From contig NZ_MVDN01000004.1 in the NCBI RefSeq assembly GCF_002006795.1, forward strand, positions 205,458 to 244,849: a stretch of 39,392 bases of DNA, written 5' to 3'. This document shows, in pieces, positions 1 through 9,664 of this stretch (its first letter is position 1; each line of letters begins with the position of its first letter). Below the pieces are notes generated by a model. It was not told the origin of the DNA. It worked only from the letters and a program-made list of their open reading frames with translations, and ran no database searches. The stretch comes from Wohlfahrtiimonas populi (GTDB lineage: Bacteria; Pseudomonadota; Gammaproteobacteria; Cardiobacteriales; Wohlfahrtiimonadaceae). The position numbers and the translations under genes were made by a program.

Positions 1-1218
1 GCCAAATTTTTCTGACAATTGATAAGCCGTCACTAAACGATCTGCTTCAACATCATTGACTGTACCATGCAATAATCTTGCCGCTTCTACTGGATGTGGC
101 GTGATCACATGATTATCTTTATTCTCTTCCAATAACTCTTTAGAGATTTTATCTTGAGCAATCAGATTTAAACCATCAGCATCAATCACGATTGGTTTGC
201 CAGATGCCAATACAGCATCCATCAACTCCACTGACCATTCATTCGTACCCAAGCCACAACCAATTACAATGCACGTTGCCACCTCTAACATCGGGGCTAA
301 ATCTTCCGCACTATTCACGCCACGAACCATCAATTCAGGGTGATAAGGAATCATTGCAATTGCATGCGATGGATGCGTTGCAATAGAAACTCTACCTGCA
401 CCAATACGCAAAGCAGCATGACCTGCCAGTAGTGCAGCACCAGCCATCCCAATGTATCCACCCACAACTAAGATATGACCAAAGTTACCTTTATGATTGA
501 ACTTTTTACGATCAGGGAACCATTCCGCCATGGTTGGTAAATTAAAGCAGCAAGAAGCTGCATGAATTGATTCGAAACACTCTTCAGGAATACCTAAATC
601 TGAACAAATGACTTTACCCACATATTCAGGGCCTTTACCTGTGTATAAACCTGGTTTTTGAGCAATGAACGTAATCGTTTCTGTTGCTTTCACTGCTTCA
701 CTTAGGATCGCACCAGTATTTGCATTCAAACCAGATGGCACATCTAGAGAAATCACAGGTTTGCCGCTACGATTAATCAACATCGCAGCACCCAACCATT
801 CACCTGATAAAGCACGGTTTACACCTGTACCCATCATGGCATCAATGATTAAATCAGCATCATCTAAACAACTTGAAGTGAATGATTCACAAGGTACACC
901 CATTCCTTTTGCAGCCAAATAAGCTTTACGCACATCATCCACTAAGTTATTAGGATCTGCTAAGTAGAAAATTTTAACTTCAAAGCCTGCGCTCAATGCT
1001 TGTTGCGCAAAGAAATAGCCGTCGCCACCATTTCGTCCAGCACCAACAATCACAGCAATCTTTTTCACATCTGGATATGACTTATAGAGATACCCCAGTA
1101 CAAATAATGCAGCACGTTGCATTAATGTAATCGACGCGATATTGAGTACTTCTAGTGCTTTTTTCTCGATATCCTTGATGGCATGAATGTCATACAAAGG
1201 TGTTGAAGCGTTTTTCAT
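1..1218 (-). CDS. nnr: Bifunctional NAD(P)H-hydrate repair enzyme (NAD(P)HX epimerase/dehydratase), 3' end outside window
   Basis: Repairs hydrated NADH and NADPH: the N-terminal domain (YjeF_N/NnrE) epimerises R- and S-NAD(P)HX and the C-terminal domain (NnrD) dehydrates the S form using ADP. Translation from the ATG at 1218 stays open for 406 codons to the window edge; the family is usually about 490-515 residues, so roughly the last 100 are missing. Visible NnrE motifs are GAGRNGGDG and DAMMGTG. Visible NnrD motifs are KGNFGHILVVGG, GCGLG, DADGLNL and TPHPVEAARL. The Shine-Dalgarno sequence is weak (AGGATT, about 13 bases from the ATG). In many gammaproteobacteria tsaE follows nnr, but that region lies outside. 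Identification is firm; only the end is unseen. Confidence 0.93.
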   Translation of the reverse strand, partial: MKNASTPLYDIHAIKDIEKKALEVLNIASITLMQRAALFVLGYLYKSYPDVKKIAVIVGAGRNGGDGYFFAQQALSAGFEVKIFYLADPNNLVDDVRKAYLAAKGMGVPCESFTSSCLDDADLIIDAMMGTGVNRALSGEWLGAAMLINRSGKPVISLDVPSGLNANTGAILSEAVKATETITFIAQKPGLYTGKGPEYVGKVICSDLGIPEECFESIHAASCCFNLPTMAEWFPDRKKFNHKGNFGHILVVGGYIGMAGAALLAGHAALRIGAGRVSIATHPSHAIAMIPYHPELMVRGVNSAEDLAPMLEVATCIVIGCGLGTNEWSVELMDAVLASGKPIVIDADGLNLIAQDKISKELLEENKDNHVITPHPVEAARLLHGTVNDVEADRLVTAYQLSEKFG

Positions 1219-1392
1219 GATACTTAACAATCCTATAAAATATGTGACTGAGCTAATTTAGAAACCGATAAGTTGACTAAAATAGTCCTAAGATTTGGAG
1301 CTGTATAGCATTCGACCATTTTTTATACAGCGAACAGTGCTAATGTAGCGAAATGTTTGAAGCGCAACATAGAAATCAATGTGCTCATTGAC

Positions 1393-2751
1393 TTATGTCA
1401 AACCATACATGCCCTTCATTCGTTTAAACTGCCATTGCAAGCGTAAATTCGACAAGATTGCTGAACAGGTTAGACCAATAATTAAACCAACCCATACACC
1501 TTCTGCCTGCATATTTTTTGTCACCGCTAAATAATAACCAATCGGCAATGCAACTAACCAATAAGATGTAATACCGATCACCATTGGTGCTTTAGTATCT
1601 TTCATACCACGTAAACAACCCGCTGCCGCAATCTGTAAACCATCTGGCAATTGGAAAATGATAGAGAAAATCAATAAATGTGCACTGAGTTTTAAAATCT
1701 CAGGATCATCTGTAAATACCATTGGCAAATATGACTTCAAAGCAAAGAGATAAATACCTGTACCAATCATGATTCCGAAACATGTTAAACGCCCCATCTT
1801 CGCAATACGAATTGCACCTTCATAATCTTTACGCCCCATTCTCTGTCCAATCAATGCGATCAATGCAAATGAAGTGCTGAGTGGCACCATGAATGATAGA
1901 CTTGTAATATTCAGTGCAATTTGATGGCTGTTAATCACAATCTCGCCAAAGCGCCCCAAGATTAATCCTGATACTGAAAATAATGCAACTTCCGCAAAAA
2001 TAGATGCACCATTTGGCACGCCAACTTGTAGCAATCCTTTCACTTGCTTAAAAATACGTGCACGATAACGGAATAGATTCAAGGTTTTCAAACGTGGCTC
2101 TACGCGATAGAACATCAACATACTAATGAGCATGCTCCACATCGCAAATGCTGTCCCTAAACCTGAACCAATCACGCCATAACTTTTCAAACCAATTGGC
2201 TCATAGCCATAAACTAAGAAATAGTTCATGGCACCGTTAATCACAAAACCAATGAATGTCACGATTGTTACAGGTACAGGACGCGCAACACCTTCGCACA
2301 CACAGCGCAATGTATTGAATAAGAAGATTGCAGGCACACCCACAGACAATGCACGCAAATAATTCACTGATAATGGAATCACATCATCTTGTACTTCAAA
2401 GAATTGCAAAATATGTTCTGAATTCCACATGATTACAATCGCAATCACTGAGAAAACAAGAGCAACTGAAACACCACCATGAAATATTGTGGGGATGCGT
2501 TTCACACGATTGGCACCAAACTGATGCGCTGTTAAAATCGTTACTGCCATCAATGTGCCACTTGCGAACAATAAAATTGGGTTCCACACAAATACACCCA
2601 TCGCAACACCCGATTGCACAAGTGCATCAAAATGCCCAGTAATCGCAATATCTGTCGTTCCCATGGCCACTTGTAACAGCTGAGTACATAAAATTGGGAA
2701 AGCCAGCATGATGAGCGCTTTAAATTCCGCGCCCACAAAAAGTTTTTTCAT
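1393..2751 (-). CDS. MATE family efflux transporter (NorM-like)
   Basis: Inner-membrane multidrug/sodium (or proton) antiporter of 452 residues, the normal length of the family, with about twelve hydrophobic segments. The N-terminus (FKALIMLAFPILCTQLLQVAMGTTDIAITGHF) splits into the typical MATE opening: a P-containing first helix followed by a TTDIAITGH stretch. A second-half repeat contains SFMVPLSTSFALIALIGQRMG. It starts 23 bases after the end of the marC-like gene, with AAGGAA before the ATG, so the two are probably co-transcribed. The substrate cannot be told from sequence; NorM-type is inferred from length and motifs only. Confidence 0.9.
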   Translation of the reverse strand: MKKLFVGAEFKALIMLAFPILCTQLLQVAMGTTDIAITGHFDALVQSGVAMGVFVWNPILLFASGTLMAVTILTAHQFGANRVKRIPTIFHGGVSVALVFSVIAIVIMWNSEHILQFFEVQDDVIPLSVNYLRALSVGVPAIFLFNTLRCVCEGVARPVPVTIVTFIGFVINGAMNYFLVYGYEPIGLKSYGVIGSGLGTAFAMWSMLISMLMFYRVEPRLKTLNLFRYRARIFKQVKGLLQVGVPNGASIFAEVALFSVSGLILGRFGEIVINSHQIALNITSLSFMVPLSTSFALIALIGQRMGRKDYEGAIRIAKMGRLTCFGIMIGTGIYLFALKSYLPMVFTDDPEILKLSAHLLIFSIIFQLPDGLQIAAAGCLRGMKDTKAPMVIGITSYWLVALPIGYYLAVTKNMQAEGVWVGLIIGLTCSAILSNLRLQWQFKRMKGMYGLT

Positions 2752-2774
2752 CCAAATTCCTTATAAATATTATG

Positions 2775-3452
2775 TCATTTTGCCAATGGCACTTGATGAA
2801 TCAATTCAATCACGCCATTGATACAGAACTGAACACCCATACAAACTAATAGAAAGCCCATGATTCGGGAAATCGCGTCGATGCCACTTTGACCAATCTT
2901 CGCAACAATTGTCGCTGAACTTTTTAAACAGACCCATAAGAATAAGCATAGTCCAATAAAAGAGATTATGGGTGCTGTTAACATGATCCACATGGGCGCG
3001 CCGAAACTTGGCAATGTTGATGCAATGCTGATGATCATTGCAATGGTTCCAGGGCCAGCAAATCCCGGCATTGTTAACGGAATAAACGCCAAACTTGATG
3101 AGCTTGTTCCTTTACCTTTTAATTCATCTTTTTTACTTTCTAACTCAGGCGAAGTGGATGAGCTTTGAGATGGAAACAACATTTGAAAACCAATCACCAT
3201 GACAATTAAGCCACCTGCGATACGAAGGCCAGGAATGGAAATTCCAAAAACCTTCATCACAATTTGCCCACAGTAAAAGCTAATTAACATCAATGCCAAT
3301 GAGTATTTCGCTGCTTGCTTTGCCTGTTTATTTTTTTCTTCATCAGGTAAACGTGCACCTAAACTCATCATCATGGTGGCAGATACTAAAGGATTCGCCA
3401 AAGGTAACAACATAAAGAAAACAACAAAAATAATTTTTCCAAATTCAAACAT
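2775..3452 (-). CDS. MarC family (UPF0056) inner-membrane protein
   Basis: A 225-residue polytopic membrane protein with about six hydrophobic segments. It has the MarC-family opening (LLPLANPLVSATMMMSL) and the central LTMPGFAGPGTIAMIIS segment characteristic of UPF0056. The biochemical function of the family is not established; the old link of E. coli MarC to multiple antibiotic resistance was not upheld. The start is well set by CTAAAGGAG seven bases before the ATG. It lies just after the gyrA terminator and directly upstream of the MATE pump gene, so the two membrane proteins probably form one transcription unit. A charged insert near residues 94-113 (PSQSSSTSPELESKKDELKG) is longer than in the E. 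coli homologues I recall. Confidence 0.9.
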   Translation of the reverse strand: MFEFGKIIFVVFFMLLPLANPLVSATMMMSLGARLPDEEKNKQAKQAAKYSLALMLISFYCGQIVMKVFGISIPGLRIAGGLIVMVIGFQMLFPSQSSSTSPELESKKDELKGKGTSSSSLAFIPLTMPGFAGPGTIAMIISIASTLPSFGAPMWIMLTAPIISFIGLCLFLWVCLKSSATIVAKIGQSGIDAISRIMGFLLVCMGVQFCINGVIELIHQVPLAK

Positions 3453-3470
3453 GCGATTTCTCCTTTAGAT

Positions 3471-3504
3471 AAAAAAAGATAAGGCAGGTGATGCCTGCCT
3501 TATC
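3471..3504 (-). terminator. Rho-independent terminator after gyrA
   Basis: On the minus strand an 11-bp perfect stem (GATAAGGCAGG / CCTGCCTTATC, loop of 5) is followed by seven T. It starts 18 bases past the gyrA stop codon and separates gyrA from the marC-like gene. Confidence 0.92.
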
Positions 3505-3521
3505 TGAATTTAATGTAGTAA

Positions 3522-6146
3522 TTATTCTACCGCATCGCCGCCAGATGATGTTTCATCGACAGCTTCAACATTTCCTTCAGTTTCTAGGCTTTCATCTATT
3601 TCATCAATCTCTTCTGCTTCAACCGCAGTTAAGCCAACCAACTTGTCCGACTCATCCAAACGAATCAAGCGAACACCTTGTGTATTACGACCTAAAATAG
3701 AAATTTCAGAAACTCGTGTACGAACCAATACGCCGTTACTTGAAATTAGAATAACTTCTTCTTCCTCTTTTACCAAGCAAGCACTGATCACTTGACCGTT
3801 ACGCTCAGAAGTTTGGATACCAATCATTCCTTTACCACCACGACGATGGCGCGTGAACTCTTCTGTACGAGTACGTTTACCATAACCATTTTCAGTCGCA
3901 ATCAATACAACGCTATCATCATTTGGAATGATCATAGATAAGATGGTTTGCTCTTCTGTTAAGTTCATGGATTTAACACCACGCGCACCACGACCAGTAT
4001 CACGAACATCTTCTTCACTGAAGCGATTCACTTTACCATCTGATGTAAAGAGCATGATGTCTTTAGTACCATCAGTAATCGTTGTACCGATCAATTCATC
4101 ACCTTCATCCAATGTGATTGCAATCACACCTGTTGAACGCTGGCTTGCGAATTTATCCAATGTTGTTTTCTTGATGACGCCAAATTTCGTTGCCATCACA
4201 ATATATTTGTCAGCAACGTATTCATCCACTGGCATGATTGAACTAATACGCTCACCTTCGCTCAATGGCAACATGTTCACGATTGGGCGACCTGTTGAAC
4301 CACGACCTGCTTCTGGTAATTCATAAGTGTGCAACCAATAAACGCGACCGATTGAAGAGAAACACATCAATTGTGAATGCGTGCTTGTTGTCATCATATT
4401 CACAACATAGTCTTCATCTTTAACTTTAGCAGCAGATTTACCACGGCCACCACGTTTCTGTGCTTGATATTCACCGAGCTGTTGATACTTGATGTAACCA
4501 CGATGTGATAATGTTACAACCACCTGTTCATCTGCGATTAAATCTAAAATATTGATATCTTCTGCGGCTTGGCAAATCTCAGTACGACGCTCATCGTGAT
4601 AATCAGCACGGACTTTTTCCAACTCTTCTAATACAACTTCGCGTAAACGATCAGGATTCACTAAGATTTCAATGAATGCAGCGATTGCTTCTAATAAGCC
4701 TTCGTATTCACCGTGAATCTTATCTTGCTCTAAACCTGTTAAACGCTGTAAACGCATATCCAAGATTGCTTGTGCTTGCGTTTCTGTTAAGCGATAGCCT
4801 TCAGCCAATAAGCCAAAGCCTTCTAATTCGCTCATTTTTGCATTTTCATTCAAATGTGCAGCGCGCTCTAACATTGGCACAACATCGCCTGCTGCCCAAA
4901 TTTTCGCAAGCATTTTAGTTTTCGCTGTTGCACCATCTGGTGAAGAGCGAATCAATTCGATCATTTCATCGATATTCGCCAATGCAACTGTTAAACCTTC
5001 TAACAAATGTGCACGTTCACGTGCTTTACGCAAATCAAAAATTGTACGGCGAGTGATCACTTCGCGACGATGCGCCACGAATGCTTCCAATACTTGTTTC
5101 AAGTTCAACAATTTTGGCTGGCCTTGATCAATCGCAACCATATTGATGCTGAAACTGCTTTGCAACGCTGTATGCTTATATAGTTGATTCAATATAACCA
5201 TGCCAGATTCGCCACGTTTCAATTCGATTACGATGCGCATACCATCTTTATCGGATTCATCACGCAAACCATCTGGTGCAATACCTTCAACGATTTTATC
5301 ACGGTGCAATTCAACAATTTTCTCAATCAAGCGAGCTTTATTCACTTGATAAGGTAATTCTGAAACTACGATCACTTCACGATTACGCTTTTCATCAATT
5401 TCAATTTCACAACGCGCACGAATCACAACACGGCCACGACCTGTATGATACGCCTCACGAATTCCGCGTGTACCATTGATGATTGCTGCTGTTGGGAAAT
5501 CTGGCGCAGGAATGTGTTCCATCAAACCATCAATTGTGATTTCTGGATCATTGATCAATGCAACACACGCATTGATTGTTTCAGTTAAGTTGTGTGGCGG
5601 AATATTTGTCGCCATACCAACCGCAATACCTGAAGAACCATTCACCAATAAGTTTGGAATTTGCGTTGGTAATACAGAAGGCTCAATTTCAGAACCATCA
5701 TAGTTTGGAATGAAATCTACAGTATCTTTATCGATATCTTGTAATAAAGTATGCGCAATGCGGCTCATTCTAACTTCTGTATAACGCATCGCAGCTGGTG
5801 AGTCACCATCCACCGAACCGAAGTTACCTTGACCATCCACCAACATATAACGCATCGAGAATGGCTGCGCCATACGAACGATTGAATCATAAATCGCGCT
5901 ATCACCATGTGGATGGTATTTACCCATCACGTCACCCACGATACGCGCAGATTTTTTATAAGGCTTATTCCAATCGTTATGAGTTTGATTCATCGAATGC
6001 AAGATTCGACGGTGAACTGGCTTCAATCCATCACGAACATCTGGCAAAGCACGACCAATAATCACGCTCATTGCATAGTCGAGATAAGACTTTTTCATCT
6101 CCTCTTCTAAGTTGACCGGAACTATCTCTTTGGCAAACTCACTCAT
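3522..6146 (-). CDS. gyrA: DNA gyrase subunit A
   Basis: Breakage-reunion subunit of the type II topoisomerase that introduces negative supercoils, working as A2B2 with GyrB. The protein has 874 residues, matching E. coli GyrA (875), and the first 90 residues align without gaps. The active-site tyrosine is in [10 protein letters not shown] (Tyr122). The quinolone-resistance region reads [11 protein letters not shown], so Ser83 and Asp87 are both in the susceptible state. The GyrA box appears as [10 protein letters not shown], followed by a beta-pinwheel C-terminal domain. The tail (about 840-874) is strongly acidic, as in E. coli. SD AAAGGA precedes the ATG. It is a single-gene unit with its own promoter and terminator. 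Confidence 0.99.
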   Translation of the reverse strand: MSEFAKEIVPVNLEEEMKKSYLDYAMSVIIGRALPDVRDGLKPVHRRILHSMNQTHNDWNKPYKKSARIVGDVMGKYHPHGDSAIYDSIVRMAQPFSMRYMLVDGQGNFGSVDGDSPAAMRYTEVRMSRIAHTLLQDIDKDTVDFIPNYDGSEIEPSVLPTQIPNLLVNGSSGIAVGMATNIPPHNLTETINACVALINDPEITIDGLMEHIPAPDFPTAAIINGTRGIREAYHTGRGRVVIRARCEIEIDEKRNREVIVVSELPYQVNKARLIEKIVELHRDKIVEGIAPDGLRDESDKDGMRIVIELKRGESGMVILNQLYKHTALQSSFSINMVAIDQGQPKLLNLKQVLEAFVAHRREVITRRTIFDLRKARERAHLLEGLTVALANIDEMIELIRSSPDGATAKTKMLAKIWAAGDVVPMLERAAHLNENAKMSELEGFGLLAEGYRLTETQAQAILDMRLQRLTGLEQDKIHGEYEGLLEAIAAFIEILVNPDRLREVVLEELEKVRADYHDERRTEICQAAEDINILDLIADEQVVVTLSHRGYIKYQQLGEYQAQKRGGRGKSAAKVKDEDYVVNMMTTSTHSQLMCFSSIGRVYWLHTYELPEAGRGSTGRPIVNMLPLSEGERISSIMPVDEYVADKYIVMATKFGVIKKTTLDKFASQRSTGVIAITLDEGDELIGTTITDGTKDIMLFTSDGKVNRFSEEDVRDTGRGARGVKSMNLTEEQTILSMIIPNDDSVVLIATENGYGKRTRTEEFTRHRRGGKGMIGIQTSERNGQVISACLVKEEEEVILISSNGVLVRTRVSEISILGRNTQGVRLIRLDESDKLVGLTAVEAEEIDEIDESLETEGNVEAVDETSSGGDAVE

Positions 6147-6185
6147 TGAATATCCTTTGTCTAATTATTAATCTTTAACCGAAAA

Positions 6186-6194
6186 ATTATATCA
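6186..6194 (-). promoter_or_regulatory. Extended -10 promoter of gyrA
   Basis: The minus strand reads TGATATAAT, a perfect TATAAT with an extended -10 TGn, about 40 bases before the gyrA ATG. No good -35 hexamer is visible 17 bases upstream, which fits an extended -10 promoter. Confidence 0.6.
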
Positions 6195-6309
6195 CAAAAA
6201 GGTATTTTTTGCCCGAAATTCATAGATTGGAATTCCTTGATTTTTAGCAAGTTTTTACACAAATGGAATCACTTGAAATCCTAGTACAATTCTTTCTGCA
6301 CTTTATAGA

Positions 6310-7710
6310 TTAATCCTCATAATCATCTTTCTTTAATTTTTTAACGCTTTTAGATTTACTAGACTTGTCTTTCAAAGGAGTAGAAGCCAATATTCCTTTA
6401 TTAAGGCTTAGATCTGACATAGATTTCAGCATATTTTGATTCTCAATCATGCTCTTCAAAGCTTTAGAATCCAGCATTCCTTTATTAAGGCTTAGATCTG
6501 ACATAGATTTCAACATATTTTGATTCTCAATCATGCTCTTCAAGGCTTTAGAATCCAACATTCCTTTATGGAAGTTTAGATCTGACATAGATTTCAGCAT
6601 ATTTTGACTCTCAATCATGTTCTTCAAGGCTTTAGAATCCAGCATTCCTTTATTAAGGTTTAGATCTGACATAGATTTCAGCATATTTTGATTCTCAATC
6701 ATGCTCTTCAAAGCCTTATTTTTAGGATAAGCTGTAGTAATAATACGAGACATATCACTATCACGAGCAAGATCTTCTAATACTTCATTAAAGCTAGTTG
6801 TTTTTACTGGCGCCTCATTCTCTAAAACTCCCTTTAATAGCTCTGAATTTTCTACATCTACTTTTTCTGAACTCGCTGGGCCTGCATCTACTAAAGCTGG
6901 CTCTACTGGCTCAGAAGCTTCATTAAGAAGAGCTAAGGCTTCACGAGTATTATCCTGAAAATATTCCACATAATTAGTTGCAAGTTCTTCACAACCATTA
7001 ATAGCACCATTCAATATCGTCATTCTTCTTTTAAGATCTTCATCATTCTGATGATCTGGGTACCTAATAAAATGATCTATTTCGCCCCAAGCTTCATCCA
7101 GAATGGATCTAATTTGAATTTCTAATTTGAACTCATTAGGATAGTTGGCCTCAACAATATAATGTGTTGAACGATATTTAGATTCCTTTCTTTGTTGTGA
7201 ATATTCTAGCTCACGCCCATTGATCTCTTTTTTATGCTTATCTTCATAATAAAACCTCAGATCATCTTCTGGAGCATGATAAATCATAACTTTTTCTTCA
7301 TGACTTATCTTAAAATTCTTACAAATAAAATCATCTACTAATTCCCATTGAAATTTGAATAAATAGATAGCTCTTAAGCCTATTAGATCATTAATGATTT
7401 CCTTATAATTGTTTTCATTAATAGATAAATATTTGGATGACAGGTCTTTATTTTCTTTTGCTTCTTTTCTTTTTCTTACAATTTTTGTGAGCAAATGAAT
7501 CGGGTCTTTAACCCTCCATCTGACAGAATTTATATTATTACAAACCTGCAACTTATTACTTAGATAAATCCCTTCGGTTTCTAATTCTCTCAAAGAGTTT
7601 ATATAATTGTAATAAATTTTTATTAATTCTTCTGCCGTGATATCTGCTTGATCTAACTCATCTGCTGATAAATCTTTAGAATTTTTAAAATGGTTTTGAA
7701 TATCAATCAT
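6310..7710 (-). CDS. RelA/SpoT-domain nucleotidyltransferase with C-terminal tandem 28-aa repeats
   Basis: A 466-residue protein. Residues about 55-215 look like a (p)ppGpp-synthetase-type domain (RelA_SpoT): a basic nucleotide-binding stretch RVKDPIHLLTKIVRK (66-80), DLIGLR (108-113), YRSTHYIV (179-186, with the conserved Tyr) and EIQIRSILDEAWGEIDH (197-213). The acidic residues that hold magnesium (Asp108, Glu197 by alignment) are present, so catalysis is plausible. There is no HD hydrolase domain and no TGS or ACT domain, so it is not RelA or SpoT. Residues 216-331 form an acidic linker. Residues 332-443 are four near-identical 28-residue repeats, and the tail (444-466) is lysine/serine rich. 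It stands alone between gyrA and the heme operon, with no antitoxin-like neighbour. It may be a small alarmone synthetase or a ToxSAS/CapRel-like effector modifying another substrate. The role is inference. Confidence 0.75.
   Translation of the reverse strand: MIDIQNHFKNSKDLSADELDQADITAEELIKIYYNYINSLRELETEGIYLSNKLQVCNNINSVRWRVKDPIHLLTKIVRKRKEAKENKDLSSKYLSINENNYKEIINDLIGLRAIYLFKFQWELVDDFICKNFKISHEEKVMIYHAPEDDLRFYYEDKHKKEINGRELEYSQQRKESKYRSTHYIVEANYPNEFKLEIQIRSILDEAWGEIDHFIRYPDHQNDEDLKRRMTILNGAINGCEELATNYVEYFQDNTREALALLNEASEPVEPALVDAGPASSEKVDVENSELLKGVLENEAPVKTTSFNEVLEDLARDSDMSRIITTAYPKNKALKSMIENQNMLKSMSDLNLNKGMLDSKALKNMIESQNMLKSMSDLNFHKGMLDSKALKSMIENQNMLKSMSDLSLNKGMLDSKALKSMIENQNMLKSMSDLSLNKGILASTPLKDKSSKSKSVKKLKKDDYED
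6382..6717 (-). repeat. Four tandem 84-bp coding repeats
   Basis: Four in-frame copies of an 84-base unit encode the 28-residue consensus KALKSMIENQ-NMLKSMSDLN-LNKGMLDS in the RelA/SpoT-like gene. Copies differ at only a few positions (S/N, N/S, L/F, N/H), so the expansion looks recent. Inside each unit an LKSM motif occurs twice, suggesting an older shorter repeat. The units are probably amphipathic and helical. Confidence 0.92.
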
Positions 7711-7787
7711 TAAATATTTAGACCTAATTAAAGTTAATTAAACATATAATTTCTCATTAACAGTCTAAAGTCAAAACTAACTTATCA

Positions 7788-7814
7788 AATAAAATGCCCA
7801 TTAAAGTGGGCATT
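7788..7814 (-). terminator. Rho-independent terminator of the heme-uptake operon
   Basis: On the minus strand AATGCCCA, loop CTTTAA, TGGGCATT, then TTTATTT, five bases beyond the hmuV stop codon. It separates the heme operon from the RelA/SpoT-like gene. Confidence 0.88.
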
Positions 7815-7819
7815 GTCAG

Positions 7820-8629
7820 TTACTCATAACCAAATATCGACAGCGAATGTGCATTTGGATGCTCTTGATTGGTTAACTCTACAAATGGGATATTAAACAC
7901 TTCACCTAGAATTCGACCATCTTTCAATGATTGTGAATCATAAACACCGTGCAATTCGCCTTGTTTTAATACAATGCATTGATCCGCAGCATGGAGCGCC
8001 TGATTCAAGTCATGCATCACACAAACGATCGTAATACCTTTTTCTTGCAATGTCTTAAAGTATTTCAGCAAATGCTTTTGGTGATATAGATCTAAATGAT
8101 TAAAAGGCTCATCTAATAGCAATAAGCGATCTTCGCCACATGTTTCCAATTCAAACAATGCTTGCACTAAAACACGACCAATTTGTGTACGATGCTGCTC
8201 GCCACCTGACAAAACCTGATAAGTTCGATCTAACAAATGTGTTAACTGCAATTGCTCTGCAACTTCCATCATCACATTATGAGCACCTTCATGACGATAA
8301 CTGACACCATGTGGCATTAAACCCATCGAAAGTACTGCCATCACATTAATGGCAAATGGAATGTGTTGCAATTGAGGCAAAACACAGCGCTTTTGTGCCA
8401 GTTCTGCAATTGTATAATCCTGCAACAAATAATCATCGAAGCGAATTTCACCCGTTGTTGGTTGTTCATCGCCTGATAACATATTTAATAGTGTCGTTTT
8501 TCCCGCGCCATTTGGCCCAATCAATGCTGTGAATTGATGTTTCGGGATTCGCAACTCAGGTACATTCACTAATGTACGATCACCTTTGCGAGTTTTGATC
8601 GTATAAGAGACATTTTTTAACGTAAACAT
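7820..8629 (-). CDS. hmuV: Heme ABC transporter ATP-binding protein
   Basis: Cytoplasmic ATPase that powers heme import from periplasm to cytoplasm. The protein has 269 residues, typical of HmuV/FecE. Walker A is GPNGAGKTT (38-46), the signature is LSGGEQHRTQ (from 140), Walker B is LLLLDEP (169-175), and the switch histidine is VMHD (His206). It is the last gene of the operon, nine bases after the permease, and is followed by a terminator. The assignment to heme rather than siderophore or B12 rests on the receptor and binding protein upstream. Confidence 0.92.
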   Translation of the reverse strand: MFTLKNVSYTIKTRKGDRTLVNVPELRIPKHQFTALIGPNGAGKTTLLNMLSGDEQPTTGEIRFDDYLLQDYTIAELAQKRCVLPQLQHIPFAINVMAVLSMGLMPHGVSYRHEGAHNVMMEVAEQLQLTHLLDRTYQVLSGGEQHRTQIGRVLVQALFELETCGEDRLLLLDEPFNHLDLYHQKHLLKYFKTLQEKGITIVCVMHDLNQALHAADQCIVLKQGELHGVYDSQSLKDGRILGEVFNIPFVELTNQEHPNAHSLSIFGYE

Positions 8630-8638
8630 CTTAATCCC

Positions 8639-9664
8639 CTAGCGCATACCTGATTGGCGATAAACCAAATAACCTAAGAATGGCGCGCCAATAAATGCTG
8701 TAAAGATACCTATTGGCACTTCAGCAGGTGCTGCTAAAGTTCTTGATAAACTATCTGCAAATAATAGCAATAGACCGCCCGACATAAACGACAATGGCAA
8801 TACATAACGATTATCTGAACCAAAGAACATGCGCACTAAATGAGGAATCACTAAGCCGACAAAACCAATACCACCAGAGAATGCAACGGCACTGCCTGTT
8901 AAAATCGCAACGCCCCAAATTTGCTGTTTCTTCAATCGCTCTACATTCACGCCTAAGTGTTTCGCTTCACGTTCACCCAATAACATTGCATTCATTGCGC
9001 GAATCTTAAATAAGAACATTGGCACAATCAGTAACTGTAAAACAAAGAGAATCGTGAGTTTTGTATAATCAAAACCACCTAAACTACCCAATGACCAAAA
9101 CGTCAATGAGCGTAACTCTTCATCACTGGCAATAAAAGTCAATAATCCTAAAAGCGCCCCGATGAAAGCGTTAATCGCAATACCAACTAATAGCATTGCG
9201 CTCACGCTCACACCTTGATTGTGCTTTGAGAAATGGTATAAAAAAGCTGTCACAGCCCACCCACCAATGCAGGCTGCGACAGGTAGCGTATAATCGTTTA
9301 AGTATTCTATTAATGCAGGAAATAGTTTACCACCCAAAACAATCGTTAACGCTACAAAAAAGGCCGCGCCACTTGATACACCGATAATTCCCGGCTCCAC
9401 CAAAGGATTGCGAAATAAACCTTGCATCACAGCACCTGAGATAGCAAAAGCGCCACCCACTAATAATGCTGCGAGGATTCTTGGCAAGCGAACCTGCCAA
9501 AATATATAACTATCTAAACTACCAAAATTGAAAACTTCGCCCCAATTGATCGTTAAAGCTCCGAAATAACTGGATACAACCACAGTTAAAACAATTAAGC
9601 CTGTCATAAACATCAGGCTTAATGATAAAGATTTGTTGCCCACTACTTTGCTTCCTCTAAACAC
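8639..9664 (-). CDS. hmuU: Heme ABC transporter permease (FecCD family)
   Basis: Inner-membrane permease of 341 residues with about ten hydrophobic helices. FecCD/BtuC-family motifs are visible: QVRLPRILAALLVGGAFAISG, the conserved GxxFQxxxRNPLVEPGIIGVSSGA-type block (here MQGLFRNPLVEPGIIGVSSG), and GGIGFVGLVIPHLVR, which contacts the ATPase. The start overlaps the end of hmuT by 22 bases, pointing to translational coupling. It forms the channel that accepts heme from HmuT and works with HmuV. Confidence 0.93.
   Translation of the reverse strand: MFRGSKVVGNKSLSLSLMFMTGLIVLTVVVSSYFGALTINWGEVFNFGSLDSYIFWQVRLPRILAALLVGGAFAISGAVMQGLFRNPLVEPGIIGVSSGAAFFVALTIVLGGKLFPALIEYLNDYTLPVAACIGGWAVTAFLYHFSKHNQGVSVSAMLLVGIAINAFIGALLGLLTFIASDEELRSLTFWSLGSLGGFDYTKLTILFVLQLLIVPMFLFKIRAMNAMLLGEREAKHLGVNVERLKKQQIWGVAILTGSAVAFSGGIGFVGLVIPHLVRMFFGSDNRYVLPLSFMSGGLLLLFADSLSRTLAAPAEVPIGIFTAFIGAPFLGYLVYRQSGMR

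Noticed and set aside
5830-5910. Quinolone-resistance change in gyrA
   Set aside because: Residues 83 and 87 are Ser and Asp, the susceptible state.
5476-6110. Several plus-strand frames inside gyrA
   Set aside because: They are out-of-frame shadows of a highly conserved gene, with no SD and no recognisable domains.
6382-6717. CRISPR array
   Set aside because: The repeats are contiguous 84-bp coding units in frame, without unique spacers.
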